Positions 1 to 11,722 of a DNA stretch of 64,000 nt are shown here, piece by piece; position 1 is the first letter of the stretch, and the number at the start of each line of letters is the position of its first letter. The position numbers and the translations under genes were made by a program. Under the pieces are notes generated by a model. It worked only from the letters and a program-made list of their open reading frames with translations, was not told the origin of the DNA and did no database searches. The stretch lies in assembly GCA_022695795.1 (NCBI GenBank), contig MU404094.1, positions 266,586 through 330,585 on the forward strand. Reading direction: 5' to 3'. The DNA comes from Biscogniauxia marginata (Eukaryota > Ascomycota > Sordariomycetes > Xylariales > Xylariaceae).

Positions 1-87
1 TCATTATTATCTTCAAATCAAGAAAACCCAGTACGTACTCACCTGTGAAGTCAAGCTGACTAGGAACACACAGGGAGGTTCGTCACA
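1..87 (+). repeat. 3' end of an LTR (Ty3/gypsy family of this window), cut by the window edge
   Basis: The first 87 bases match the last ~85 bases of the LTRs of the complete element at 17779-25417: the CTTCAAATCAAGAAAAC block, the GTGAAGTCA/CTGACTAGGAACACACAGG block and the terminal TTCGTCACA. The LTR end CA is at 86-87. It could be a solo LTR or the 5' LTR of an element; what follows (88-3028) shows no recognisable gag or pol. Confidence 0.85.
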
Positions 88-147
88 TTTATATGGAATA
101 ATCGAGTGTTATTTTTAGGGGCGATTAAAAGGGAATAGGTAGCTTTT

Positions 148-825
148 ATGCAGGCCGGGGTCTTTCGGTGTGAAGGTCGCTTCCACGAAGCGTATAGTAT
201 CTTTTGTCGCCTATCACGCGGTGATAATAAATTCGTGGCACTTTTAAGGCGTGTTCTTTGCGAGCTAGGTCAATGTGACGAAGCCTTGCGGCAACTCGAC
301 TTACATCTCTCCACGAAAACTACAAGTCAGTCTCGAGGAGTCGTATTTGTGGAGCTTGCGCTAGTATATGCGTATGTTTTCCGCTGCATGTAGGGTGTGA
401 TCGAAGGGAACGTTCTGAACCAACACGCCTTGAAAACCTCTCGTGAAATATTTCAGAAATTGTTTTCCGTGGTATTCCGAGAAACGTATTATGGGAAAAT
501 GAATCGCCTAAGCGTCCTTTTCGGGCTAGCTATGGTCGATCATCTAGATAGTAAGGTGGATTTGGCACTGAATGCATGGCAGGTAGCTCTCGCCGCGTCC
601 AGGGAGTGTCTTTCTACTGGCTATACCGACATGGTCATTTCATATTCTACTAGTGAGCTTGAAGCACGACGTGGGGGGACGGCGCAGTCGGGTGTTCTGA
701 GTAGCTATGTACGTACCCTGTTTAGCAGAACCGGTCGCCAACACCACTTTGTTGGCCTTGGGTCTCTCTGGCTGGATCTTCTCGGGAAGTGGTTCGCAGC
801 TTTTGGAATTGACCCTATCAGCTGA
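148..825 (+). pseudogene. TPR-like protein remnant, split by an in-frame TAG
   Basis: Two ORFs in the same frame (148-393 and 397-825) are separated by a single TAG at 391-393. The first half has helix-turn-helix tetratricopeptide-like spacing (GRFHEAYSIF, LCELGQCDEALRQL); the second has ALNAWQVALAASRECL and a Cys/Ser-rich tail. TPR arrays of this kind often form the C-terminus of fungal NB-ARC/STAND proteins, so this may be the tail of such a gene, but no nucleotide-binding domain is present upstream (the LTR ends at 87). The TAG could be read as a nonsense lesion; no plausible intron of normal size spans it. The family call is an inference from repeat spacing only. Confidence 0.5.
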
Positions 826-1358
826 GTGATTGGTTAGTGTGAAGAAGGATTCACCGTCTGGCGACAAGGGGCTGTAGGGAGAGGTGAGAAACGAAGTCCC
901 ATATAGTTCTAATCCCGGTTTCCCGATTGCAAAACCCCTTCTAGGCGTTTTGTTGTTGCTTGCTACCGAGTCAGTTGAGGCGTCTTATACGTAAGGCACT
1001 TGAGGAGAGGGTGGCAAGCGCCTAAGCAGGGATACGTTCTGTTTTGAGTAGCGTTGCCCGTAGTCACGTAACAGCTTTGATACAACCCTGTGTGGACTTT
1101 TTATTCAGCAAAGTTGAAGAAAAACTAGCCCACCGTGATAAGCCGTAGCCTTGTGGAGGGTTTAGTCTATATAAGGGCAGCTAGTTTTTAGAATTAGTGA
1201 TAACATCCTCGGTTTTTCCTCTTTAAAGCTGCCGCATTTTTTGCTTCTTAAAAATGGATTCTCAGCTCGAAAAGCAAGACGGTATCGACAATTCATCCAT
1301 ATGCTCTTACCAGATGACTGTTGACCTTGCGTACTTGAGTGTATAAGCTGGCATCCCT
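826..1358. other. No gene recognised
   Basis: Only short ORFs on either strand, none with recognisable motifs. It separates two broken ORFs and may contain decayed coding sequence. Confidence 0.5.
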
Positions 1359-1976
1359 TTGTCTTACAAGCCACTTAGAGACGATGAAGTGAGACTTCGT
1401 ATTGGTGTCGTAGAAGCAAATCGAGGCGTACGAGATAGGGAGGGGGACTTGTATGGGGAGCTGTATACACGTGTTGGCCAGCTTATGGGGACGAAGAAAC
1501 GACTACCAACACAAACAAAATCGACAGAATACACGTGGGAGCAAGTCCGGGACGTCGCTCAGTCGATAGATAAACCACCCATGGCTGTGCCAAAACACGA
1601 TGCGACAGCCTTAGATTAGTGTACATTTATTGGGGCAGTAGTAACGGGAACACCCTACTTGCCCCCTTATTTTGGGATCGATATTCCTATTTCCACCCGC
1701 CTTTTCGCATGGATTTCCGCTCTCGGGGATTCAATATCTACATCCCGCCCACCTGTCCAATTCCGCCCTCCTTTCCGATTTCCGCCACCATATCCGGCGA
1801 CACATCTCAGTAACCGCCCTAGGAGCCCCGCCGAGTCAGAAACGTCGGATGATTTCTCGAGTGAAGATGAGGAACCGAAGAAGGCTCCACTCTCTGAGCC
1901 ACCCAAGCCGTCTCTGAAATTCAATATACGCCAAATCTTCAGCAGAATTTTCGCGAAGGTGACTGCACGACCGTAG
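1359..1976 (+). pseudogene. Hypothetical protein remnant with proline-rich and acidic segments, broken by an in-frame TAG
   Basis: One frame stays open from 1359 to 1976 except for a TAG at 1617-1619. The N-terminal part is charged (RLRIGVVEANRGVRDREGD, YTWEQVRDVAQSIDKPP). After the stop the same frame gives a Pro/Phe-rich stretch (RPPVQFRPPFRFPPPYP), then a Ser/Glu-rich acidic stretch and a basic tail. A GT lies right at the stop, but the nearest AG would give an intron of about 20 bases, too short to be real. No family recognised. The first Met may be internal; the true 5' end is unknown. Confidence 0.4.
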
Positions 1977-3028
1977 CATCCCTAAGAGCGAGCGATGGCT
2001 GTGTTGAAGGATAACGGATGATATTGAGCTGGGGAATGATACTAGCTATATTGGTTCTGTGTTTCTTGGTTGAGGGATCTTTATTCTGGTGGTGGGTTGA
2101 TATATGATATACTGCGACTAAAGAGGTGGTCGGGGGAGATTGAAGATATGTGCTTAGAAAAACCATCGTCGTTTTTTCTTATGTACTTTTTTAGCTTATT
2201 AAATAACAAACGATAACTTTTAACATTTATATAACCGTAAATGATATACGTATTTTACTATTAACGTAATCTTTTTCGTGTTTATTAGATAAGTTGCGTT
2301 GCGTGCTTTTGGACTCTTATAAGGATTAAGTATTGTTATTAAGCAATAAAACATAATAAACGTGATTTTCTAAAAATGCGGGTTCTTCTTAGGAGTAGTG
2401 TGTTAAACTAGAAGGTGTATAAGGGTATTTATACTAAGAATATGGACTCGTTTTGTTTAGAGGCGTGTAATTTATGAACTTATCGAGAAGCCTTTAGATA
2501 TCTATATTCTCGTTCTATACTCGTCATAATAAGCACGGTTTATATTATGAGTCTTACTAGCCTCGCGCTAACGTGCGATAAAGGGAATAAGCCGACTAAG
2601 TACACGCCGTTGTTAATAACTTTTATATAATGTTCCTGCTAATAAAAACCTTATTAAGCTTATAATTAGGGTTTATTTGTATGTTATACTTATTATAAAT
2701 AAAGCCTATATTAATAAGATTACTTACGATATTTAAGTACTTTATATATATTAGTGTAGCAACTATTACGGGCTTAGTAGCTAATAACTAGGTTGTGGCA
2801 AAACCGCTACGATTAAAGTTATTGTTAAATTATATTTAGAGTTTAATATTGCTGTTAACCTTTTGTCATTACAGGCTTTTTAGCCGAAAGCCGAGAGCCT
2901 GTTATGATATATTCTTTTTTTTATTTGGTTTAACGGTAAGTACTACATTTAATTTTTTTTATATCGTTGGTTCGATTCCACGCAATGCACGTTTTTTTTT
3001 TTTAATATGGCTTTTTTTTTAGCATTAT
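1977..3028. other. AT-rich, gene-free stretch, probably RIP-degraded repeat
   Basis: From about 2160 the sequence is very AT-rich with abundant TA dinucleotides and stop codons in all frames, as in the degraded element at 17.8-25.4 kb. Inverted repeats ACAGGCT (2871-2877) and AGCCTGT (2896-2902) form a small hairpin. A tRNA-like A box (TGGTTTAACGG near 2925) and B box (GGTTCGATTCC near 2969) are present, but no foldable tRNA. Confidence 0.6.
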
Positions 3029-3461
3029 TATGACGAACCTCCTTGTGTGTTCCTAGTTAGCTGACTTCACAGGTGAGTACGTATTGGGTTTTCTTGATTT
3101 GAAGGTAATAATGGATTGAGATTAGTTCAAGAGAATTCATAATGTCTTGTTCGTCAGAGAGATTTCAAGGTACTCTCATTATAGTATTAAGGAGTAACTA
3201 TAGTCTTAGATTGATAGCTGGAGAATGAAAGACTAGATACATGAGAAATCCCATCCTTTTTATACTCATTCTCCCTTGTATACGTTCTTCCCGTTTGGTA
3301 TGTTGGATACCGAGAGAATCAGACTCAATCAGATGAACACCTCTGATTGGGTCACGTGATGTTGCATCACATTACAGAGAGGGGACCACTGGTCCGTACA
3401 TTCTTGGTCCGTGTCCGACTACCCCTGCTGGAAACCCTTCCAACACAGTTGGTTCGTAACA
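3029..3461 (-). mobile_element. Solo LTR, Ty3/gypsy family, with ATTAT target duplication
   Basis: On the minus strand it starts TGTTACGAA and ends ...CGTCATA, 433 bp, colinear with the 435-bp LTRs of the complete element. It is flanked by the identical 5-bp sequence ATTAT at 3024-3028 and 3462-3466. Inside are the CACGTGA motif and a TATACTC promoter-like sequence shared by the family. A solo LTR arises by recombination between the two LTRs of an integrated copy. Confidence 0.9.
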
Positions 3462-5039
3462 ATTATTTAATTTTTCGTAACCTATTTGTTTTAAGTGTCG
3501 TTGTTAAACTGAAAGAACAGACTTGGTTTTTTTTTGCTTTTTGCTTTTTTTACTCCCATTTACTTTTAATACACTTTTTTAAAAGTTCAATTTTTACCCG
3601 ATTAAGCAATTAACGGCTCTAGAAAGCTAGATACACTGGAGGCGGCGCTGACGCTTGCAATAAGAGCCTTCTGTTAGCCGAAAATTTGCCGAAAGACTAA
3701 ACCTATTACAGTAATTTTTTTTTTTGCTGTCCAACCTTTCCCCCTTTTATAACCCCTTACAACAAGATCCTTCCTTGGACGGAAGGCAAAGGTATTATGT
3801 TACTACATTAGAGCGATCTCAAGTTAATTTGTAAAGGCGCTCTCACAATACTTTATCTGTCGCAGTTATATACGTGAGGGGCTTAGAACTCCATAATAAT
3901 CTATGTATTGACTTGGGGTCTATGTGGTAGTGAGAGAGGAGATGCTCCCTTATACTAGCTAAGAGATCTAAATACATTTACTGCCAAAATCCTCAAGTCA
4001 CGTGATCTGACCTATGTATATATATATGCTCCAAGGGAATGCCTTCATCCGCGACACTATCAAGATAAAAACAGTTAAGCGAACCTATAACAACGTCTTA
4101 ATTCATACTGGTTAAAAAAGTTTTATATTATCGGTAAACATTATTTCGAGTTAAGAGTGTTTAACATATAAAGTCTCTTCAAAATATATGTCTCCTTCAT
4201 CGCCACAGGCCCGTCTATTATGGCTTTCTCTACCTAACCATTTTTTTACAGATCTTCTAAAATTACAAGGTATCCAAAATCCTCGCCTTCGTCGAAAACG
4301 GCGGTTCTCGTATATAATAATCCTTATTTCTAAATTAGGGTTCGTGGAATCCTCCGTGGGAGTCTTTATGAACTAAATCTAATGCTCAATTTTTAAACCG
4401 TCCAAGAACTGGTCCTGCTTTTATTAAAATCGAGGCAGTAAAGCAAGAAAGTTACCATACCTTAAGAAAAGTCATCTTTGTTATTTAATAAGGTGCAATA
4501 GGGTCTTTGATTTCAAGACACACTAACGGTGCATCTAATAGGCCAGAAGGTCGTGTAGTATGTGACAATGACGGGAGGCGCCTACAAAACAGAAAGAAAG
4601 AAAAAAGCCTACCTTTTTAACTGATAGTCAAGTTTGAATATCAAGACAACCCTAGCAGGGAGGTAGACAGTGCCCCATGCCAGCTTTAAGACAGAACTAC
4701 CATCCATGCGACGGAGACTCGAAAGCTGGTTTACGACAGGCGTGGTGTAAATATAGTGATTTCCATACTCTTCACACCACGTAAGTGCAAGTCCCAGGGA
4801 TCTACCACACTAATACTATATGCACCACGTCCTGCTAATCTCCAACTTAACCAAAACGTATAGGGATGATATTACCGAATTAAGCCGCCTCCTTAAGTCA
4901 CATCAATAGAGGGAAGCCACTAGTGGAGCGCTGTTTTTTTCCTGGGGAAGTCGACCGGGCCGCTTGTGGCAAGAGAATCTGTCTCCGGGGTCCCCGTGTA
5001 TATTAATTTACCGACCCGTCTATCTGTCGTTAATGCAGC
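3462..5039. other. No gene recognised; AT-rich
   Basis: Homopolymer T tracts, a TA-dinucleotide run near 4016-4028 and a CACGTGA motif near 3999 resembling the promoter part of the LTR family, but no LTR ends or flanking duplications could be found. A 62-codon ORF (4188-4376) has no support. Confidence 0.5.
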
Positions 5040-6088
5040 ATGTCGTCCCCAACCTGTGGCAAATCTCATCCCAATCAACAGATCAGGGCAATGGCCGAGG
5101 CAGCATTGACGACCCCATTGGTGCAAAGGGCCCAGCCGGAGTGCCACTCAACACTCCCCTCGCTCCTGTTCGGACTTCTTTTTGCCCTTTGCCTCTCAGG
5201 CAGTTTCGTCTCGTTCATCCCCCCCAATGTATTCGACGATGCATTGCCTCGAGAATTGTCTCTGCTTCTTCAATCGGGCATACCAACCGACTACGTCCTG
5301 GAGATTCTATGGCCTCGTATACAAACTGTGCTTGATTATGCTGTATACCTCTCGGTGGCAGCTGAATTAAACCTGTACCGAAAGAGGCAAATCCGGAAGT
5401 CAGACTCGTTATACACGATAATTAGGGGCTGTATAAAAATCGCGGAGACAGCTACCACTACAGTAATAGTTCTGATGCGAGCAGGCTATCCGCTGTGGAT
5501 TAGCGCTTTTCTCGCTTCCGAGGGCGTGGGACTAATGGGATACATGGCATGTTCCATCGCTTTGCCTATAGCACTGAAGGTGCAAGAACGAAGGTCGGTA
5601 CGGAACGACTCAGTGTATGTCTTGTCCTGTGATGCCATTATAGATGCGGGCTGATTAGTTACAGAGAAAGCGGATCGACAGAGGCTGAGAACGAACAATC
5701 CTCTTATACTTCTGGGAAAAAGACGGAAGGGTCTATTCACCTCGCTCGGAAGCTGTGTTGCTGTGTAATAATTTGCATCGCACTTTGCCTTTTGTTTGGA
5801 GGGGAGAAGGACAGTGCCTACCTGGTCTGTTATGTGAAACTAGGGAACCAAGTGCGTGCACTAGATGCGACGTTCGACAAGATGGTGCAGAGCTTCTCGA
5901 AGGCTTCTAGCATTTTCAGCTTGATGGGCGGACCTGATGGCGTCTTATCCCACATCACAGCGGCATGCGAACGTGTTTGGGAGGTTGGGGCCATGGAATT
6001 GGGCGAGGTACGAGGGATAGCGAGCGTTTCTGCTGTGTTCGAGCGTGTGGCATGCGTCGATGAAGATACATCACGAATGACTAGCTAG
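5040..6088 (+). pseudogene. Multi-pass membrane protein, frame-shifted
   Basis: The first ORF (5040-5654, 204 aa) has hydrophobic helices around residues 38-60 and 145-185 and basic loops. It stops at 5652-5654. The +2 frame is open across this point from about 5640 to 6088 and contains another strong membrane helix (about 5750-5795, Cys/Ile/Leu-rich) and a 90-residue soluble tail (KLGNQVRALDATFDKMVQSF). The two look like one protein joined by a one-base shift near 5640. The only GT-AG pair giving the right phase would be a 29-bp intron, which is too short. No family recognised. A sequencing indel is the alternative. Confidence 0.45.
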
Positions 6089-6611
6089 GCGAAGTCGACA
6101 CCTCTGAAATGGTATAAACACTAGCCTGTCTTCTATGGCAGAAAGAGTTTCTAACTAGGACAGTTATGGCTACATGTTCGTGGAAAGGATGGGACCGCCC
6201 AACCCCGTTTCATCGCAGCCTTGTCGGCGCATCATTGCTGAACACAATATGCAGGCTCTTGAGGTCCAAATCGTAGATAGAGGTCTCTTGTGGTGCCGCT
6301 TACGTAACATTGATTTTGAGAATTTATTCGTTAGCGCCTAATCTTGCCCCGCGTTGAGTAACCTTCTCAGGCGCTAAACGCCCAACGCCATATTGGAGCA
6401 GGCTGAGCTATTTCCCTCGGAACTTCTAACCTTCTCGTGATGGTCGGCCATATCCTCTCGTTATGTGTAAACCTATACGAGTACACAAGTATTGCGGCGA
6501 ACTAACGACGAAACGAAATCAACCCGAGTCTCGCTGTGTAACAGTCTTTTGGGATGTCTGCTACGGTATGTGACAACGAGGTATCTTGTTCGATTTTATT
6601 GACAACTTTGG

Positions 6612-6833
6612 TTGAAGCAGGGTTCCGCCTTCCCCACCGAAGAGGGCGATTATTACGAAATCACATTTTTCGAAGCTACGGACGAGCAGAGGACGATCCA
6701 TGCGAAAGGAGCAGAAATTATTGTATATAACGAGAACGAGCAGCGACGTTATCGGCCAAAAAATGGTGAAAGCATTATTGTCCCTGCCGGATACGCAATA
6801 CGTGTAGCAAAATCACATATTATATGGGAATAA
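6612..6833 (+). CDS. Short ORF, possible 3' exon of an unknown gene
   Basis: A 73-codon open stretch beginning at a TTG just after an in-frame TGA, so not a gene start; it would need an upstream exon. The sequence is compositionally protein-like (EITFFEATDEQRTIH, GESIIVPAGYAIRVAKSHI). Its last 20 residues resemble the C-terminus of the 522-aa protein at 11723-13388 (pattern IVP-x3-AI-x-V). May be a remnant of a related gene. Confidence 0.3.
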   Translation: MKQGSAFPTEEGDYYEITFFEATDEQRTIHAKGAEIIVYNENEQRRYRPKNGESIIVPAGYAIRVAKSHIIWE

Positions 6834-8079
6834 GGGAATAGGAGAGCCCAGCTACACTCGTTTGGCTAACTGAAATCACAATCACGGCCTCTTCGTCGAC
6901 ATTGTTCGGGAACGCCAAAGCAAAGCAGGCTGTCCTTCCCTCCATGCCCGCCACATCCCACCAGCGGCTGGTTTGCATAGCACGATAAAGGGTGGAATCT
7001 ATCCCGAGAACCTCGTAAAGGGCGGATTTGGGCGGCCAAGTGTATTTAAAAGATGCTTTTGAGGTTTAGTCGACAATCAAGAGTTAAAGGGTAATCATTT
7101 ATACCGGGTGGGAGATAAATAGCTAGGTAAAAAAGTGGCCGGAAGGTAGGAACTAACCTCCTTATCATTGTGCTGCTATTTAGGTTTACATGAGGGCTTC
7201 GCAAGCCATCATTCGCTTGCACTCCCCAGGTCTAGGTTACATTCATATCAGTCTTCGGCCAAGTTTGAGAACTTTGGTTCTCCCCACTATCCCCATCGTT
7301 ACCGATATATGGTCCGAGACTTGACACGGGTTTAGGTAGGTCGATACGTTGTCTCTTTGACTTAGGGGGACCTATTTCGAAGGGTGCTTCCTTAACAGCG
7401 TCATTGCTTGGCGTTACGGTACTACCAAGCTATGTTTAAGATTAGCCGCCCTCTTCTGCCTTTATGGTATTTGTCACCTCTAATGGACGTTAGTGTTTAG
7501 TAACAAAGCACAAGCAGACAGTCATACCAAGGAAATATTTAAATGCCAGTTGGGGATTCGACTTTTTCCATTTCAAGTAACAATCAAACCAAAATGACTA
7601 GAATTCTTGCTCCCTTGCGAAAAGCTCCGTCGCTTTGCGCAAGGTCGATTTATATGCAACAAGAGCTTCGATCTAGGCTTTAGATAGATATCTTGCTAAA
7701 TGTACGAAAACTAAAATTAAAACTTTGTCTTTTCCAAGGTTAACTTTAGCCCCGGCTAAGTAGCGATATTATAGTATATCGGCACAAGTATAAGTTAGTA
7801 GCCTTTCTCTTTTCTCTTGTTTTTTCTTCAGTATGTCGAGAACAGTAATCGCTCCAGATTTCACTTCACTGTACTATTCCAATTTTTTTACCTTTACCTT
7901 CAGGCGAGCCAATGCGGCCTCTATATCGGAAGTGTCCGACTCATCAGAAAGTAATAAGGGAGTGGTGTCGCTCAGCATTGACATTGCGATATCGTTGTCG
8001 TTTAGAGTCCGGCGAGAATAGATAGTGCAAAAAGGGTCACGTTGTGGCTAGCTATGATCAACCCAAAAACAAAAGCAAG
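6834..8079. other. No gene recognised
   Basis: Nothing with coding character beyond a 62-codon ORF (7833-8021) lacking motifs. Confidence 0.5.
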
Positions 8080-8272
8080 GTGCTGCGGAAAATCGCAACA
8101 GGGGTCAAATGCGAGAGCCCACTTCCTTAGCGAGGACAAGGTGCGCAAAATCGCAACAAGGGTCAAATGCAAAAGGCCCGCGTCCTGAATAAAAAGAGAG
8201 TGCGCAAAATCGCAACAGGGGTCAAGTGCGAGAGCCCACTTCCTTAGCGAGGACAGGGTGCGCAAAATCGCA
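8080..8272. repeat. Minisatellite, about 60-bp unit, 3.3 copies
   Basis: Successive units start with (G)TGCGCAAAATCGCAACAGG and run 58-61 bp. Copies 1 and 3 share GCGAGAGCCCACTTCCTTAGC, whereas copy 2 has a diverged second half. A partial fourth copy ends near 8272. The minus-strand ORF across it is a by-product of the repeat. Confidence 0.85.
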
Positions 8273-8292
8273 CACCGCATGTCTCGAGACAC

Positions 8293-9356
8293 TAATTACG
8301 CGACTATATACCTGAGACCCGCCCGCCAATCAATATGCACCATTTCGTAGTTTTTGCTGACGCAATTCGCCACGCCCACACATCTCATTCAATCGGGAAG
8401 AAGTCTACAGGTCTCCCCCCAGACCAAGCTATCCAGTCAATGCCAGTCAAAGACCAGCTATATATTATAAATGCCTTGAACGGGACCATGTCTAATGTTC
8501 ACTACAGCCAACACAACCTACCTAGTGACCTACCAATTTGAGATGTCACGCGCAATGTGCAAATCGTCATAGTACGCCCCTTCTAGACCGAAATACATCA
8601 CTATCGCCTACCGGTACAAGCTGGAATATCTACCCTACTATACACTAGTTGACCAGGATTTAAGTGGAGGTCGACGAAGTCACTGGCACGAACTAGGTCT
8701 TCTTTAGGAATTAAGCAGAAACGTGCTAAATTGCGCCAACAGGCCCTTATGTAGTTGCTACTATGGGACCCAGCGAAAATCGTCACTCAGAATACGTATA
8801 TGTTTTCTGTGGGGTTCTGGTGCAATGTATCGACTGAGTCACGTGATCATTTTGGATGAAAGGACGATGAAATAGAGTTACGGCGATGCTCCCGGTGCTC
8901 AATGCACGATAACGACGATAGAGCCGATTCTCCATGTCAATAACTCAGCCTACCCTGTGCCAACCTTACTCCCGTCGAAACAGGCCAAAGGCAATTTCCG
9001 AGGAGACAAGACTAATTAGAGGACAACAATACCGCTTATATTACCGGATTGAGGACCCTGATACTGTTTGTCAGCTGTGACTGAGTACTCAGGGGCTGGC
9101 TAAGCTGAAGAGATGGACCCGGAAGGAAGCAGTGCTTTTGGTATTGAGAAATGAGAGTAGTACTCTCCCAAGAAGTTCCAATACCAAGCCGATAAGACAA
9201 AAAAAAAGATTAGGTGAGTGTCTATTGTTTTCATCACACAACAAGTCCATTTTAACTATTTCTCCGCTCGCTAACTGCGACACAACATACCATCCTAAGT
9301 TCTTGGTTCTCAGATTCCGTCTTTGAACTCTCCCATAACGACCTAAATCGACCGTC
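8293..9356. other. No gene recognised
   Basis: Short ORFs only. A CACGTGA motif at about 8839 resembles those in the LTR family, but no LTR boundary is seen. Confidence 0.45.
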
Positions 9357-10641
9357 ATGGATACCACGCAAGCGACCTTTCGGGTGGTGAGCGATGACGA
9401 GCATGAGCTCAACAGCGAAGTCAACCACTCAACAACTTCTACCAGTATTGTACGTCCTGGTACGGTCGACAACAAGAGCTCCTCTCCTTCGAACCAACTT
9501 CTTCAAGCCAGAACTTACAAAAGGTCTCATGTCAGTCAACCTACTGTGTCCTCAAATCCGTGTACCTACTGAACATAACAACTGACTGAGGACGGTGGGG
9601 GGATGCATAAGAGTCAGAAAACATCACATGGCCAAACAAGTGCAAGTATTATGAACTTGCCTATCCCCCCAATTCCCGTTCCCTGTGTAACCAGCTCCAC
9701 GAACGAAACGAGCCTTCAGGGGTATGATATGAGGCTCTTCACAACTATTTCGTCATACTTGGGGTGGACTGGGACGTTGTACGAGAGCTCGCAAACGTGC
9801 GCTTCCTTAAGTGATGAAGCGTGCAAATCGTGGATGGAAGTCAAGGGTAGGCTTGACAAGGAACTCGCAGGAATACAGGAAAAGCAGAAGGAGCTTGAGG
9901 ATCAAAAAAGGGAAATTGAGGAGCAACAGAGGTTATTATGCAAGGATATAGAATCAGTCACGAAGTCACTACAACGCGGTCATGATGAAGCGGTAAAAGA
10001 AACGACAAGTTATTGGCAGAAGTTTGAGGAAGACTTTCGAATTGGAATTACAGAGATGGTAAGAATTCCAAGTGATCACAATTGATTGCGTTAATAACAG
10101 CTCTGCGTAGGCTTCTAACATTCGGCGTGATGCTCAAGACATCGCATCGTTTAGGACACCTTCGCAAGCCCAGAACGAAGCTTACGCGGCCCAGAAATAT
10201 CCGCTAAATCAACCGGAAGGCGATATTTTCCTGTACCAAGTTGCAGAGTTGGCCTTGGCGGTATGCGATGGACAGCCGGATGCCGCCCTCGAGCAGCGGG
10301 AGCAGAATCCGAGAGAGGGTAGCGTCGAGGATGTACTGTCGTACCGTAATCCCCATACAGACAACCTGGATGTGGACAAGGACTTCAGTGGGAACTTATC
10401 AGGACCGACAACACCTACGGCAAGCCTAGAAGCCGGTGTTCAGGACTTCTCCCGCGACCAAGCAGCCAAGGGCAGCACATGGACATACCTCGAGCAACAA
10501 TTTTTGCTCTCAGAAGTTCGAACGAACCCTCAAATACCTGCGGATGACTTGTTTAACAAGTTTAATGCTAAGTTCCCTGGTCGGCGAACTGTAGCAGCTG
10601 TTACGGCTCACAGACGGAAGATGGTAAAAAAGAAACTTTAG
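9357..10641 (+). CDS. Unknown protein: central coiled coil and C-terminal SANT/Myb-like domain
   Basis: Best model has three exons: 9357-9530, 9591-10058, 10111-10641 (390 aa). Intron 2 (52 bp, GTAAGA...GCGTAG) is well supported; intron 1 (60 bp, GTCAGT...CTGAG) is less certain, and translation could instead start at the ATG at 9603 (328 aa). The N-terminus is Ser/Thr-rich. A Glu/Lys/Gln-rich coiled coil (ELAGIQEKQKELEDQKREI) follows. The last ~55 residues have W-x3-EQQFLLSEV..., an acidic turn, then FPGRRTVAAVTAHRRKM and a Lys-rich end, which resembles SANT/Myb-type DNA-binding folds. All exons are open and in phase, so the gene looks intact within a repeat-rich block. A role as a DNA-binding regulator is an inference. 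Confidence 0.6.
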
Positions 10642-11128
10642 TGATACCCATTTCTCTACGTACTTTCAAATTGCCCACTCGAAAATGGTTGAAGTATGTA
10701 TATTTTAGGTATATCGGCTTGCAATACACTTCTCTTTGTGTGGATTTTATGTAGCAAAAATGGGTTCAGGAAATCGGCGCACTATATTCCATCTTCAAGT
10801 ATGCATCGGCATGGATATGTGATCCCGGCCTCCCACGCTTTTCTGTATGTATTGACATAGCTGCAATTTTTGAATGCAATCTAGAGTGGTAATAACACCT
10901 TAGCATGTGGTCCTCCTGTCCGTAGTTATATCATGATGTATGATAGAAACGAACTCGTTGTTGCGCAAGGAACTACGCTACTTAACCACTCGTTACAACC
11001 GCGGTTTATACAAGGTTATTATATTGCTGTAAAGTATGCTACTCTGGTCTGTACACGGCGTTGTGGCTAAGGCCCAGCTAAGCCCCCCATACAAACCGGC
11101 CGGGGTGGCAGGTGGGTGGATAGGTGGA
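10642..11128. other. Downstream flank, no gene
   Basis: No ORF of note between the stop at 10641 and the LTR fragment at 11129. Confidence 0.5.
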
Positions 11129-11240
11129 TATAGCGAACCCTCCCGTTTCTTCTTGTCAGCTGACTTCACAGGTAGGTAATGTTACGTACTGTGGTTTCTT
11201 AACTTTCAGGTAACAATAGTTCAAGAGCGGCACAGGTACA
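11129..11240 (-). repeat. LTR fragment, same Ty3/gypsy family
   Basis: Reverse complement of the LTR 3' end: GCGAACCCTCCC, GTCAGCTGACTTCACAGG, TTTCAGGTAACAATAGTTCAAGAGC. It is closest to the divergent solo LTR at 17161-17502 (shared GAACCCTCC and ACTATTGTTAC order). Similarity stops near 11240 with no second LTR end, so the copy is truncated. Confidence 0.75.
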
Positions 11241-11722
11241 GGTGACCCGAAGGAAAAAGATCAAAGCGCTGCGGCTTTTCACCGGTCTGACCAGACGACT
11301 TGGAGAAAAAAAGACTAGGTTTCTAACCGTGTTTCTTGGCTGATGTTTACCTCTCATAGAGGTTTTCGGCCGACAATCCCATTATCAAACCCGGGGGCGG
11401 TTCGACCGCACGTTTCAACCCGTGGAGCAGGTTGTGATCGACTTATTCTATCGTGCCCCCTGCAGGCACACCTGGTGCTTCCCTTGTCATCGCCGATCGT
11501 TAAAGCGACCAGGCAGCCCAGCTTGCCAGGCTAGGAGGGGCAGGGATTGGGCATGTTGATCCCGTGACACTAGGCCAAACTGAGATATATTGGATTGCAG
11601 GGATTGTTTTCCCCCTTTTACCGGTTTAGACATAGCGCATCTGCGGGGCTCTTCCCCGCGCTGTCAGCCACATCATTCCTAAACCTCCTCAACCACAGCG
11701 CAAGCGCAACATACCAATTCGC
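11241..11722. other. Upstream flank of the 522-aa gene
   Basis: Contains a 63-codon ORF without motifs. The CACAGCGCAAGCGCAAC region just before the ATG at 11723 is a plausible 5' leader. Confidence 0.4.

Noticed and set aside
2920..2992. tRNA-like A box and B box followed by a T run
   Set aside because: The boxes match consensus and are spaced like a tRNA, but the acceptor arms do not pair, the T stem is broken and no anticodon stem forms; the region is AT-rich repeat debris.
1..3461. A possible element bounded by the LTRs at 1-87 and 3029-3461
   Set aside because: The two LTRs are in opposite orientation, and 3029-3461 has its own target duplication, so it is an independent insertion.
9089..9475. 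128-codon minus-strand ORF
   Set aside because: Overlaps the start of the better supported plus-strand gene and has no motifs or splice logic.
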